A DNA stretch of 64,000 nt from Chondrocystis sp. NIES-4102 (GTDB taxonomy: Bacteria > Cyanobacteriota > Cyanobacteriia > Cyanobacteriales > Xenococcaceae): contig AP018281.1 in assembly GCA_002368355.1 (NCBI GenBank), positions 2,666,001 to 2,730,000 on the forward strand, in the 5' to 3' direction. Position numbers and translations under genes: made by a program. A model generated the notes under the pieces. It did no database searches. It saw only the letters and a program-made list of their open reading frames with translations, and was not told the origin of the DNA. Below, piece by piece: positions 9,501-18,456 of this stretch; the first letter of the stretch is position 1; every line of letters starts with the position of its first letter.

Positions 9501-12500
9501 TAATGCTTTAAAAACCGTGTTAGATGAGCAACGGGAGCAAGTTTGCTATTTAGGCTCGCTTAAAACAAATATCGGACACCTAGAAGCAGCAGCAGGTATT
9601 GCAGGCTTAATTAAATCGGTCTTGTGTCTTCAGCATCAAGCTATTACACCGAATTTACACTTTAAACAGTTAAACCCTCTGATCGATTTATCTGAGAGTA
9701 AGATTACCATTGCCCAGCAATTACAGCCTTGGGAAGCAACAGCGAGATATGCAGGGGTTAGTTCTTTTGGGTTTGGTGGGACTAATGCCCACGTAATTTT
9801 AGGCGACTACTTGCAAAGAGTAAAAAACAGTGTAAGTAAGGAAATTCCAGATTCTGCATGGCAATTATTAACCCTGTCAGCAAAAAGCAAGGAAGCCTTA
9901 GCAGGTTTAGTATTAAGCTATCAAAAATATCTGCAAGATAACCCCAATGTAGCTTTAGAGGATATTTGCTATACAGCTAATAATGGGCGTACTCATTTTA
10001 ATCAACGAAGTGCGATCGCTGCTAATTCTTTATCTCAATTAAAAACAAAATTAAATAATTTAAATATAAATCTAGATTTTAGTGAGGTTAGAAATAACAA
10101 TAAAATAGCTTTCCTATTTACAGGACAAGGTTCACAATATGTCAATATGGGTGCGAAGCTTTATCAAACCCAACCAGTTTTTAAACGGGCATTGGATGAA
10201 TGTGCAGCTATTGTAGATGATTACCTAGAGCAACCATTACTCTCAATTCTCTATGGTAAGGATCAAGATCAGGCTTCATCGCTGTTAAATGAAACTATAT
10301 ATACCCAACCTGCTATTTTTGCCCTAGAATACGCCCTGGCGCAGATGTGGTTAGACTGGGGAATTCAGCCAACAGCTTTGATAGGTCATAGTGTTGGGGA
10401 ATATGTGGCAGCCACTATTGCAGGTGTATTTACCTTGGCGGATGGTTTAAAACTCTTGGCAACTAGGGGTAAATTGATGCAAAGTTTGCCCGATACAGGA
10501 CAAATGTATGCCATCTTAGCAAGTAAAGCCCAGGTAGAATCAGTAATTGAACCTTTTAAAGCTAATGTAGCGATCGCTGCTATTAATGGCCCTCAAAGTA
10601 TAGTTATCTCTGGGGAAAAAGTTGCTATTGCCGAAGTGGTTAGTAAGTTTGAAATGCAAGGGATAAAAACTAAACAGTTAACTGTATCTCATGCCTTCCA
10701 CTCACCATTGATGCAGCCGATTTTAGCAGAATTTCGTCAGATGGCAGAGTCTATTAGTTATCATCTCCCTCAAATTGATTTGATATCTAATGTTACAGGT
10801 AAAGCAGCTACCGCAGAGATTGCTACTGCCCAATATTGGGTAAATCATGTAACCGCCCCAGTATGTTTTGCCGAAGGGATTAAAACTTTAGCACAAGATT
10901 GTAATATTTTCCTAGAAATTGGGTCAAAACCAGTTTTATTAGGGATGGGTAAAGCTTGTGTCGATTTGGATAATCTTGAGGCAGAAATTGCTTGGTTGCC
11001 AAGTTTACGTCCTCGTAAAGATGACTGGGAACAAATAACAGAGACTTTGGGATATTTATATACCCAGGGTGTAGCAATTAATTGGCAGAATTTTCCGCGC
11101 GCTGCTGTTGGAGAAAAAGTTGCTTTACCTACCTATAGTTTTCAAAGACAGAGTTATTGGTTAGAGCCAAAAGCAAAACCTGCGAGTAGTAAAATTAAGG
11201 TTTATTTACCCTCGGGTAAAAATTCTCAAAATACTAAACCCGATCTTTATCAAGTAAAGTGGGAAAAACTTGCTAAGACTTCAACTAATAATATTAATCA
11301 TGGTGAGCATAAACCCTGGTTGATTTTCGCCGATCAAGAGGGGTTGAGTTGTGAGTTAGCAAGTAAGCTACAACAGCAACAAAGCAAAAATATTGTAGTA
11401 AAAATAAATGAACTTGAATTAGATCATTTAACTCAACTATTACAGCAACATCCAGAATTACAAGGAATTCTATATCTATCTGGTGTAAGTAATGATCAGC
11501 AGTTGACTATAGCAGAAATCAACAGTTATCAACAGCAACATTGCAGCAATATTTTAAATCTAGTTCAAGGTTTATATAGCAACTCCAGAGTTACGCCAAT
11601 TTGGTTAGTAACTAAAGAAAGTCAGAATAATCAATTAACAACCACAGGAATTGCTGCTAGTTGTTTATGGGGATTAGCTAATGCGATCGCGATAGAACAT
11701 CCCGAATTATGGGGTGGCATTGTTGATCTAGATTCTAGTGCGGATATACTTGAGGTTATTAGTAACCATAACCAAGAAGATCGCTTAGTAATTAGGGAAA
11801 ATCAAGTATATGTTCCTCGTCTACAGGTAACTAAAGACATCCCTGCAGCAAAAACCTTAGAAATTAAGGCGGAGGGTTCATATCTAATTACTGGTGGCTG
11901 GGGTTCATTAGGTTTACAAACTGCTCAGTGGTTAGTATCCAAAGGCGCGAAGAAGTTAATCCTATTAGGTAGAAGCAATCCGTCCCCCCAACAGCAACAG
12001 AAAATAGCCGATCTTCAGCAACAAGGGGTAAAAGTTAAGCTAATTAAAGCGGATATTACCAATCAAGATGCCCTAAAAGTGATCCCCCTATCCAACCTTA
12101 AGGGAATCATTCATACTGCGGGGAGATTAGATGACGGTATCCTACAAAAACAAACTTGGGCAAGATTTGAATCGGCGATCGCTCCAAAATTAGTTGGTGC
12201 TTGGAATTTACATCAACTAACTAAAAATCTAGATCTAGACTTCTTTGTGTTATTTTCCTCCGTGGCTTCCTTAATAGGTTCACCAGGACAAAGTAACTAT
12301 ACTGTAGCCAATAGTGGTTTAGATGCGATCGCTCGTTATCGTCACGCTCAAGGTTTACCAGCTTTAAGTATCAATTGGGGTGCTTGGGGAGATGGAGGGA
12401 TGGCAGTTGAGCAGGGATTTAACATTCCAGGGTTAGATTTTATTGCTCCTGATATGGCTTTTGCTGCGATGGAACAATTATTAGCTACAGATATATCTCA

Positions 12501-14709
12501 AGTAGGGGTGATTAGTGCCAATTGGCAGCAATTGAGTCGGAAGTTTCCCCATATAAGCGAATCTAATTATTTTGCTCAAATCACTACCAAAGATAATAAC
12601 CCAGCACCCACAGCCAATCGACAAATCTATCAAGACTTACTGGCAATTACAGCCAATCAAAGAGCAGCATATCTTACCCAATACCTGCAAAGAGCGATCG
12701 CCCATATTTTACAAATTGAACCTCAAAATCTCGCAGTAGATGAGAGTTTATTGGATATGGGAATGGATTCGTTGATGGTAATGGAGGCAATCAACCAGTT
12801 AAAAACAGATTTGCAGTTGATTTTATATCCGAGGGAGTTTTATGAGCGTCCTCAGATTAGTAACTTGGCAGCCTATCTAGCTAAAGAATTTACCAAGGTA
12901 CATCAGCATCCCCAAACAACCCAAACAACCCATCTTGCACCAAAATATAATCCTTTAAAAGCTAAATTACCCCCTGCTGCCTTTATCCTTTCGAGTCCTC
13001 GTTCAGGTTCAACTCTGCTACGGGTAATGTTGGCAGGACATCCTAGCCTATCTTCGCCACCAGAATTACATTTGTTGCCTTTTGATACTATGGCAGAGAG
13101 AGAGCAGGAATTAGGTATTTCCCAACTAGGAGAGGGATTAAAAAGAGCCTTTATGGCACTTAAAGGAATTGATGCTCAAGCTAGTCAGGAATTAGTAGAT
13201 AGTCTGGTGGCTGAAAATCTGACAACGGCTCAAGTTTATCAAATGCTACAACAGTTAGCAGGCAATCGCTTGTTGGTAGATAAATCACCTACCTACGCTA
13301 GTAACCGTGAAACATTGGATAAAGCAGAAACCATTTTCCACAATGCTAAATACATCCATTTAGTACGTCATCCCTATGCGGTAATTGAATCCTTTGCGCG
13401 GATGCGAATGGACAAACTGGTGGCTTCGGGAGAGAGTGATCCCTATCAACTAGCGGAATTAATCTGGCGTGATAGTAATCAAAATATTCTAGATTTCGCC
13501 CAAGATATAGACCCAGATCGCTACCATCTAGTTTATTACGAAGAACTAGTGAAAAATCCCCAAGCAGTAATGACAGGGATCTGTAACTTTTTAGAAATAC
13601 CCTATGATGAAGCGGTTTTAGCACCCTATCAAGGCGATCGCATGACTGATGGAGTCACTGACAAGGCTATGTCTTTGGGTGATCCCAATTTCCTCAACCA
13701 CCAGACAATTGATTCCCAATTAGCAGAAACCTGGCGCAATATCGAATTACCTTCCCCCCTCGGTACATATTCACAACAACTAGCCAAGCAATTAAGATAT
13801 GAATTGCCTCAGACAGATACTGTGAATGCTGTTTTACCGATGCAGGAAACAGTAATCAATATTAGAGGGTTAAAAATCTGTCTTTGTTCTTGGGGACCTG
13901 AAGAAGGGCCATTAGTACTGTGTTTACACGGTATCCTAGAACAGGGTGCAGCTTGGTCAGAAGTAGCAATTCGTCTAGCCCAGAAAGGTTATCGAGTCAT
14001 AGCCCCAGACCTACGAGGACATGGTAGAAGCGATCGCGTTGGTAAAAGTGGTTCTTATAACCTAATCGACTTTCTCGCCGATATTGATGCCATTGTGGAA
14101 AATTTGGCAGGTAAGGCATTTGTACTAGTTGGGCATTCTTTAGGTTCAGTTTTAGGGGCAATTTTTGCTACTATTCGACCCCAAAGAATCAAAAATATTA
14201 TTTTGGTAGAAACCATTTTACCTACTGGTAATGAGGATGAAGATCCTACAGTTTCCCTAACCAACCAACTAAATAACATGGCATCGCCTCCAGAACATCC
14301 AATTTTCCCCGATGTAAAAACAGCAGCAGAGCGTCTACGTCGGGCAACTCCCGCTATTTCGCCTGGTTTAGCAATGTTACTAGCGGAAAGAATTACCGAA
14401 CCTTGTGAAGGTGGTGTGAGATGGCGTTGGGAACCTTTATTGAGAACTAGGGCTGGAATAAGTTTAAATGGGATCGGGCGATCGCGCTATTTGAATCTCT
14501 TAAAGAAAATTACTGTACCAATTACCTTAGTTTATGGAGATAAAAGTAACTTTAATCGTGTCGAAGACCTAAACAACCAGCAAGAAGCCATGCCCAATGC
14601 TGTTAAAGTGGTGGTTTCTGGGGGACATAACCTACCTTTAGAAGCTCCTTCGGCGTTAGCTAAAATTATTAGTAGTGCAGTGGCGTTAACTAATAAATTG
14701 ATTCCTTAA
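6526..14709 (+). CDS. ols: Olefin synthase, modular type I PKS (FAAL-ACP-KS-AT-KR-ACP-ST-TE)
   Basis: One 2,727-residue polypeptide with the full domain series of cyanobacterial olefin synthase. A fatty acyl-AMP ligase (about 1-590, YTSGSTGVPKG near 175) loads a free fatty acid onto ACP1 (Ser635 in GLNSVDA). KS (694-1110) has Cys845 in DTACSSS, plus HGTGT and NIGHLEAAAG. AT (1194-1500) has Ser1289 in GHSVGE. KR (about 1784-1965) has TGGWGSLG and SNYTVAN. ACP2 carries Ser2082 in GMDSL. A PAPS-dependent sulfotransferase (from 2152, SSPRSGSTLL) and an alpha/beta-hydrolase thioesterase (about 2440-2727, Ser2538 in GHSLGS) follow. Known chemistry: one malonyl extension, reduction to beta-hydroxy, sulfation, then hydrolysis with decarboxylation and loss of sulfate to give a C(n+1) terminal alkene. 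Length and order match the PCC 7002 enzyme (about 2,720 residues) as I recall it. Start may be TTG 6550. Confidence 0.93.
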   Translation: MGGKERNRLSKQITLVDRLQQLANEQPDVWVFTFLADNESDNDSLTYQQLDQKARAIAWVLQKHHAQGQRALLLYQPGLDFITAFLGCLYAGVIAVPVYPPRANRSIERLLAIIADAEASFALTAKSIQDQIADKFATHQVSQQVRFIATDTLELDLASSWQHPALKSDNLAFLQYTSGSTGVPKGVMVSHGNLMANSYSIQNTFQNRWQRPGVSWLPPYHDMGLIGSIIQPIYSGMGMYLMAPVTFLQRPYRWLEAISRYRGVTNGGPNFAYDLCVERITPEQKATLDLSCWELAFSGAEPVRAKTMARFSEYFQSCGFRAEAFYPCYGMAESTLMITGSDRFAPPVIAEFDGKELEQNRAIAPTSEENKITLVSSGHNVPGQRIIIANPDTLHSCPEGEVGEIWVKSPSVAQGYWRRPELTKASFDAVLADTQEAGWLRTGDLGFMQAAELYVTGRLKDLIIIHGRNYYPQDIELTVDNSHPAIRAGNVAAFAVEVSGKEQLVVTAEIERTYLRNLNSEEVIKAIKTAIALGHDLQTHAIVLLKTGSTPKTSSGKIRRHACKAGYLAGDLNAVGEYESKQSKPTIEQPSVTAAVSNNHHQIQNWLKENLAKRLGISTSEIDIHEAFASSGLNSVDAVTLSADLEDWLKIKLSPTIVFDYPNIAELSAYLSQSSVIEQQVITDHSTVNQQSQVAIIGLGCRFPGANNPEEFWQLLSSGKDAITKSDRFDEPTYGGFIEDVDKFDPQFFGITPREAQSIDPQQRILLEVSWAALEDAAIAPDNLAGSKTGVFVGISSSDYSQLRFHYGVDVDAYLGTGNAHSIAANRLSYLLDLKGPSLAIDTACSSSLVAVHLATQSLRIGECDQAIAGGVNLMLSPELTQTFSLAGMMAADGHCKTFDAAADGYVRGEGCGVVILKRLADAQRDGDRILAVIKGSAINQDGRSNGLTAPNGLAQQGVVRQALANAQLTPKDISYVESHGTGTALGDPIEVNALKTVLDEQREQVCYLGSLKTNIGHLEAAAGIAGLIKSVLCLQHQAITPNLHFKQLNPLIDLSESKITIAQQLQPWEATARYAGVSSFGFGGTNAHVILGDYLQRVKNSVSKEIPDSAWQLLTLSAKSKEALAGLVLSYQKYLQDNPNVALEDICYTANNGRTHFNQRSAIAANSLSQLKTKLNNLNINLDFSEVRNNNKIAFLFTGQGSQYVNMGAKLYQTQPVFKRALDECAAIVDDYLEQPLLSILYGKDQDQASSLLNETIYTQPAIFALEYALAQMWLDWGIQPTALIGHSVGEYVAATIAGVFTLADGLKLLATRGKLMQSLPDTGQMYAILASKAQVESVIEPFKANVAIAAINGPQSIVISGEKVAIAEVVSKFEMQGIKTKQLTVSHAFHSPLMQPILAEFRQMAESISYHLPQIDLISNVTGKAATAEIATAQYWVNHVTAPVCFAEGIKTLAQDCNIFLEIGSKPVLLGMGKACVDLDNLEAEIAWLPSLRPRKDDWEQITETLGYLYTQGVAINWQNFPRAAVGEKVALPTYSFQRQSYWLEPKAKPASSKIKVYLPSGKNSQNTKPDLYQVKWEKLAKTSTNNINHGEHKPWLIFADQEGLSCELASKLQQQQSKNIVVKINELELDHLTQLLQQHPELQGILYLSGVSNDQQLTIAEINSYQQQHCSNILNLVQGLYSNSRVTPIWLVTKESQNNQLTTTGIAASCLWGLANAIAIEHPELWGGIVDLDSSADILEVISNHNQEDRLVIRENQVYVPRLQVTKDIPAAKTLEIKAEGSYLITGGWGSLGLQTAQWLVSKGAKKLILLGRSNPSPQQQQKIADLQQQGVKVKLIKADITNQDALKVIPLSNLKGIIHTAGRLDDGILQKQTWARFESAIAPKLVGAWNLHQLTKNLDLDFFVLFSSVASLIGSPGQSNYTVANSGLDAIARYRHAQGLPALSINWGAWGDGGMAVEQGFNIPGLDFIAPDMAFAAMEQLLATDISQVGVISANWQQLSRKFPHISESNYFAQITTKDNNPAPTANRQIYQDLLAITANQRAAYLTQYLQRAIAHILQIEPQNLAVDESLLDMGMDSLMVMEAINQLKTDLQLILYPREFYERPQISNLAAYLAKEFTKVHQHPQTTQTTHLAPKYNPLKAKLPPAAFILSSPRSGSTLLRVMLAGHPSLSSPPELHLLPFDTMAEREQELGISQLGEGLKRAFMALKGIDAQASQELVDSLVAENLTTAQVYQMLQQLAGNRLLVDKSPTYASNRETLDKAETIFHNAKYIHLVRHPYAVIESFARMRMDKLVASGESDPYQLAELIWRDSNQNILDFAQDIDPDRYHLVYYEELVKNPQAVMTGICNFLEIPYDEAVLAPYQGDRMTDGVTDKAMSLGDPNFLNHQTIDSQLAETWRNIELPSPLGTYSQQLAKQLRYELPQTDTVNAVLPMQETVINIRGLKICLCSWGPEEGPLVLCLHGILEQGAAWSEVAIRLAQKGYRVIAPDLRGHGRSDRVGKSGSYNLIDFLADIDAIVENLAGKAFVLVGHSLGSVLGAIFATIRPQRIKNIILVETILPTGNEDEDPTVSLTNQLNNMASPPEHPIFPDVKTAAERLRRATPAISPGLAMLLAERITEPCEGGVRWRWEPLLRTRAGISLNGIGRSRYLNLLKKITVPITLVYGDKSNFNRVEDLNNQQEAMPNAVKVVVSGGHNLPLEAPSALAKIISSAVALTNKLIP
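6537..6552 (+). promoter_or_regulatory. Shine-Dalgarno sequence favouring a TTG start at 6550
   Basis: AGAGAGG at 6537-6543 lies 6 nt before TTG (6550-6552) in the olefin synthase frame. The GTG at 6526 has no purine-rich sequence upstream. Translation therefore probably begins at TTG 6550 (protein LSKQITLVDRLQQ onward), eight residues shorter than the GTG version. Confidence 0.55.
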
Positions 14710-14772
14710 TAGGTGTGTTGTCTAAAGTATTAAACAGAGAGATTAAAGGTATGTTCGATGGTGTTAGATTGA

Positions 14773-15540
14773 TTACCAAGGTAATTGACTACCATCCCAA
14801 GCAAAAAATTGACCACTATCTTTAAGTTCCAAATCTGCGATTACTTTAGACAATAAATTAACAGTATGTTCTACAGGAAAGAGTTTTTCTGGAGGGACAT
14901 TCTTTTGAAAAGGTTGAGAAAGTCTTGTATCTGTAGTACCTGGGTGCAAGGCTACCACAATAGTTTTAGGACATCTACGACTATATTCGATCGCCGTTGT
15001 TTTAAGAAACATATTTAAAGCTGCTTTAGAAGCCCGATATCCATACCAGCCACCTAAATTATTATCGCCAATACTACCAACTTTGGCAGAAATAGAAGCA
15101 AAAATACTGCGATCGCTGCCCTTAAATAAAGGCATTAAATGTTTGGCTAGTAAAACCGCCCCAATACTATTCACCTGGAAAGAATAAATTAGATTTTCTG
15201 GTTTGATTTGCTTAAGGCTTTTTTCTGGGGAGAAACTATCAGTATGTAAGACTCCCACACAATAAATAACTAAATGTAATTGTTCAACTGACTGTTGAAT
15301 CTTGGCTATTGCTGTTTGGATCTGAGATTCTTCAGTAATATCTACTTGTAAACATTCTAAACGTTGAGAATTTTCTTTTTGGAGGTTTAATAATTCAACG
15401 GCAGTTGTAGGATTACGATAAGTTGCATAAATTTTAATAAGATTATCTTGCTCTAATAAAGCCTTAACAAATCCTAATCCAATTCCCTGACTTGCTCCAA
15501 CAATCAAAGCCTTAGCGTTATTTATTCTTAGTAAGCTCAT
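14773..15540 (-). CDS. Short-chain dehydrogenase, C-factor (CsgA)-like
   Basis: This 255-residue classical SDR has a Rossmann nucleotide-binding motif GASQGIGLG at residues 16-24, an NSIGAV core-strand motif, and a YGYRASKAALN active site (YxxxK). A late HPGTTDT motif resembles C-factor/CsgA-type SDRs, which are often annotated as cell-cell signalling homologues without evidence of that role. The substrate is unknown. It converges on the olefin synthase gene with a gap of about 60 bp, so it is not in the same operon, and any link to alkene synthesis is speculative. Confidence 0.85.
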   Translation of the reverse strand: MSLLRINNAKALIVGASQGIGLGFVKALLEQDNLIKIYATYRNPTTAVELLNLQKENSQRLECLQVDITEESQIQTAIAKIQQSVEQLHLVIYCVGVLHTDSFSPEKSLKQIKPENLIYSFQVNSIGAVLLAKHLMPLFKGSDRSIFASISAKVGSIGDNNLGGWYGYRASKAALNMFLKTTAIEYSRRCPKTIVVALHPGTTDTRLSQPFQKNVPPEKLFPVEHTVNLLSKVIADLELKDSGQFFAWDGSQLPW

Positions 15541-15691
15541 GTTTTTTGATGATATTTAAATACAGTAAAAACTGATTATTAATGATAGTTGGTGAGTAAA
15601 ATTTACTATTAATTAAAAAGTTATATAAGTAACAAGTGAGTGAAAAGCTAACAGCTAAATAAATATTTTGATACAGCCTTACTAGGGGTAT

Positions 15692-15723
15692 AAAAAACAA
15701 ATCCCCACTCATGGCAGGGATTT
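15692..15723 (-). terminator. Rho-independent terminator after ilvB
   Basis: Read on the minus strand, AAATCCC (15723-15717) pairs with GGGATTT (15705-15699) around an 11-nt loop, and a run of T residues follows (complement of 15692-15697). It lies about 25 nt past the ilvB stop codon. Confidence 0.85.
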
Positions 15724-15748
15724 AAAGTATATAAGCTGATAGAAATTA

Positions 15749-17602
15749 TTACAGTTTTACACCGCATTCAGGACAGAATTTATTAGCACCAGGGTTAGTT
15801 GTACCGCAATTAGTGCAATTAACAAATTCAGCCGATGGTTGTTCTTTTTGGGGTAAACCTAACATTTGAGAATTACTTTTACCAGGAGCAATCATTGGGT
15901 AACAGTTCTCATTTTTAGTAACATGAACATCTAATAAGACAGGGCCATCATGAGCTAACATTTCTGCTACTGCTGTGGCTAACTGCGATCGCTCGTCTAT
16001 TCTTATGGCTTTTATACCGTAAGCTTGGGCTAACATGACAAAATCAGGCGCACCCACTTCCATATTAGAAGAAGAATAACGTTCACCAAAGAATGTTTGC
16101 TGCCATTGACGTACCATTCCCTGCCAACCATTATTAATAATGACGGTTTTAACATTAATTCCAAATTGAGTTAGAGTACCCAACTCTTGAGGATTCATTT
16201 GAAAACTCGCATCACCACTAATACAGATAGTTTCTTCGTCAGGAATTGCGACTTTAGATCCCATAGCAGCGGGTAAACCATAACCCATTGTACCTAGCCC
16301 AGCACTGGAGATCCAACGACGGGGGCCATTTTTCAGAAACTGTGCCGACCACATTTGATGCTGACCAACATCAGTAGTGTAATAAGCCTGGGGTGCTTGC
16401 CTGTTTAATTCTACAATTACCTCTTGGGGAGATAAACCCTTTTCAGGATGGGGGGCAACTAAAGGATATTCCTCGCGCCAGTGGTTAATCTTGTCTAACC
16501 AGGGTTGAGTACTAACTGCATTAGATTCAAAATCAGCCTCTTTAACCCGATCAAGTAATTGTTCTAATACTTTGCGTACATCACCAACAATAGGTACTTC
16601 TGGGGTACGATTTTTACCTACTTCCGCAGGGTCAATATCAATATGAATGACTTTAGCACGGCTGGCAAATTCATCTAATTTACCTGTAACGCGATCGTCA
16701 AATCTTGCCCCAATAGCCACCAACAAATCACATTCACTAACCGCAAAGTTTGCATAGGCTGTCCCGTGCATTCCCAACATCCCCACAGATAGAGGGTGAT
16801 GCTCGTCAAAAGCTCCGATACCCATCAAAGTTGTAGTTACTGGAATCTGGAATCTTTCAGCGAGTTCTTTAATTTGAGCATGAGCATCGGCAGAGATCGC
16901 ACCACCACCTACATACATCAATGGTCTTTCGGCTTCTGCCATTAATTTGAGGGCAGCATTTATTTGTCTTGGATTACCTCTTACGGTTGGCTTGTAACCT
17001 CTAATATTTACTCTGCCTGGCGCAACAGGTACATAGTCAAATTCTTCATAACCGACATCTTTGGGTATATCGATTAATACTGGGCCTGGACGACCTGTAC
17101 TAGCGATATGGAAAGCTTCGGCTACAATTCTTGCCATGTCTTTAGCATGACGTACAACATAGGAGTTTTTAACAATTGGGGTGGTAATGCCAAAAATATC
17201 TATTTCCTGAAAGGCATCAGTACCGATCGCTGCTCTTGTGACTTGCCCTGTGATGACCACCATCGGAATTGAATCTAAATGGGCTGTCGCAATGCCTGTA
17301 ACTAGGTTAGTAGCTCCTGGGCCTGAAGTTGCAAAACAGACTCCTACTTTACCTGTTGCCCTAGCATAACCATCTGCTGCATGGGAAGCAGCTTGTTCAT
17401 GACGTACTAGAATATGCTGCAGTTTTCCCAGAGCCTCGAAACGATATAATTCGTCGTAGATTGGGAGAATTGCCCCTCCAGGATAACCAAAAATGTGCTT
17501 AACCCCATGACGACATAGACTGTCCATTAATGCGAATGCACCTGTACAGCGTTGGGGTGTCTGGGTTGATTGTGAACTTTGGGGAATACTTGTAGATACC
17601 AC
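15749..17602 (-). CDS. ilvB: Acetolactate synthase large subunit with C-terminal zinc ribbon
   Basis: This is the catalytic subunit of acetohydroxyacid synthase, the TPP- and FAD-dependent first common step of valine, leucine and isoleucine synthesis. The N-terminal TPP pyrimidine domain has [14 protein letters not shown] and the catalytic glutamate in VRHEQAA. The central FAD domain follows, then a C-terminal TPP-binding region with [12 protein letters not shown] and [13 protein letters not shown]. After the usual end comes a tail with CTNC (Cys596, Cys599) and CPEC (Cys610, Cys613), a rubredoxin-like zinc ribbon. Such a tail is absent from E. coli IlvB and IlvI. Total length is 617 residues. 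The gene is monocistronic with its own terminator; the small regulatory subunit (ilvH) is not in this window. Confidence 0.95.
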   Translation of the reverse strand: MVSTSIPQSSQSTQTPQRCTGAFALMDSLCRHGVKHIFGYPGGAILPIYDELYRFEALGKLQHILVRHEQAASHAADGYARATGKVGVCFATSGPGATNLVTGIATAHLDSIPMVVITGQVTRAAIGTDAFQEIDIFGITTPIVKNSYVVRHAKDMARIVAEAFHIASTGRPGPVLIDIPKDVGYEEFDYVPVAPGRVNIRGYKPTVRGNPRQINAALKLMAEAERPLMYVGGGAISADAHAQIKELAERFQIPVTTTLMGIGAFDEHHPLSVGMLGMHGTAYANFAVSECDLLVAIGARFDDRVTGKLDEFASRAKVIHIDIDPAEVGKNRTPEVPIVGDVRKVLEQLLDRVKEADFESNAVSTQPWLDKINHWREEYPLVAPHPEKGLSPQEVIVELNRQAPQAYYTTDVGQHQMWSAQFLKNGPRRWISSAGLGTMGYGLPAAMGSKVAIPDEETICISGDASFQMNPQELGTLTQFGINVKTVIINNGWQGMVRQWQQTFFGERYSSSNMEVGAPDFVMLAQAYGIKAIRIDERSQLATAVAEMLAHDGPVLLDVHVTKNENCYPMIAPGKSNSQMLGLPQKEQPSAEFVNCTNCGTTNPGANKFCPECGVKL

Positions 17603-17767
17603 GCTTGCTATCCGTATAAACTTGCCTATTTATTAATTATTGTAGATTTTGCTGTGTAATATGCAACAAAAGCTTGGCTATTTTTTTATATTAAGCTCTC
17701 TAATATAAGTTTATTTTTAATATATGTCGAGATACAAATAATAATTAATAATATCAATTATATAGGA

Positions 17768-18298
17768 TTAAGAGTTTAAGATTTCGGCATAAAAGTTTGT
17801 CAGGGAATCAAGAATTTTAAAACCTGGGGTGATAACTCGCCAACCAACTATTGCTTCTGGTAATTGCCATATATCTAAATGTTCTACTTCTGGATCGGCA
17901 TAAAAATTGCTTTTTCCCGCGCCTAAGATACCCGAACTCCAGTGAGTAAAATAATCATGGCTAATACGATAACAAGGAAAACTATTAGTTAAAGGCATCC
18001 CCCACCCATCAACAGCAATAAAATGATCTATCTTACCTCCCTGTAATTGCCACGCCCAGGCTGCACCCAATGCGCCCACAACCCCAGCACTAAAAGCAAT
18101 AAAAGATAAAGGTTGGGTTTGAGATGGTGAAGGATAATGTTGTTTTAGCCATTGTTCAATAGCGATCGCCCAATAAGGGGAAATTTTTTCAGTAGGTAGC
18201 ACTAGATAATCTCTAGACTCTAAAATGCTGCTCATTCCTTGAATAAAGCTGTTGGTAAGCGTAGGAGAATGTACCCCAGGACAAATAATAATTGTCAT
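17768..18298 (-). CDS. Conserved cyanobacterial protein, alpha/beta-hydrolase-like
   Basis: I do not recognise a named family. The 176-residue protein has features of a small alpha/beta-hydrolase fold: a first strand MTIIICPGVHSP followed by a turn, then SFIAFSAGVVGALGAAWAW, which resembles a nucleophile elbow (FSAG in place of G-x-S-x-G), and a strand with AVDGWGMPL. Candidate acid and histidine residues (D in VDGW, H in VEHLDIW) are present but unproven as a triad. It stands alone between ilvB and divergent gatB. A lipase- or esterase-like role is possible but not supported by more than this motif. Confidence 0.6.
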   Translation of the reverse strand: MTIIICPGVHSPTLTNSFIQGMSSILESRDYLVLPTEKISPYWAIAIEQWLKQHYPSPSQTQPLSFIAFSAGVVGALGAAWAWQLQGGKIDHFIAVDGWGMPLTNSFPCYRISHDYFTHWSSGILGAGKSNFYADPEVEHLDIWQLPEAIVGWRVITPGFKILDSLTNFYAEILNS

Positions 18299-18456
18299 TA
18301 ATATTAAGAAGCGATAGAAAATATGTCATTAGAATACGCTAATCTTTTTGCCAGATCTAGGGTTTAACTAGTTGATACACTAAACAGGCAAGTTTGAACT
18401 GCAAATGAATTGAAACCGATAAAATAAAAACATCATTTTTTACTAAGCTAAGATTT

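Noticed and set aside
13346-13624. Minus-strand 92-residue frame inside the olefin synthase gene
   Set aside because: The plus-strand sulfotransferase region is clearly coding and homologous; the antisense frame shows no family features.
14773-15540. SDR as part of the olefin pathway
   Set aside because: It is convergent, has no shared promoter, and the olefin synthase carries its own ketoreductase.
15518-15712. Minus-strand 64-residue frame upstream of the SDR
   Set aside because: It overlaps the start of the SDR gene and the ilvB terminator and has no protein-like composition.
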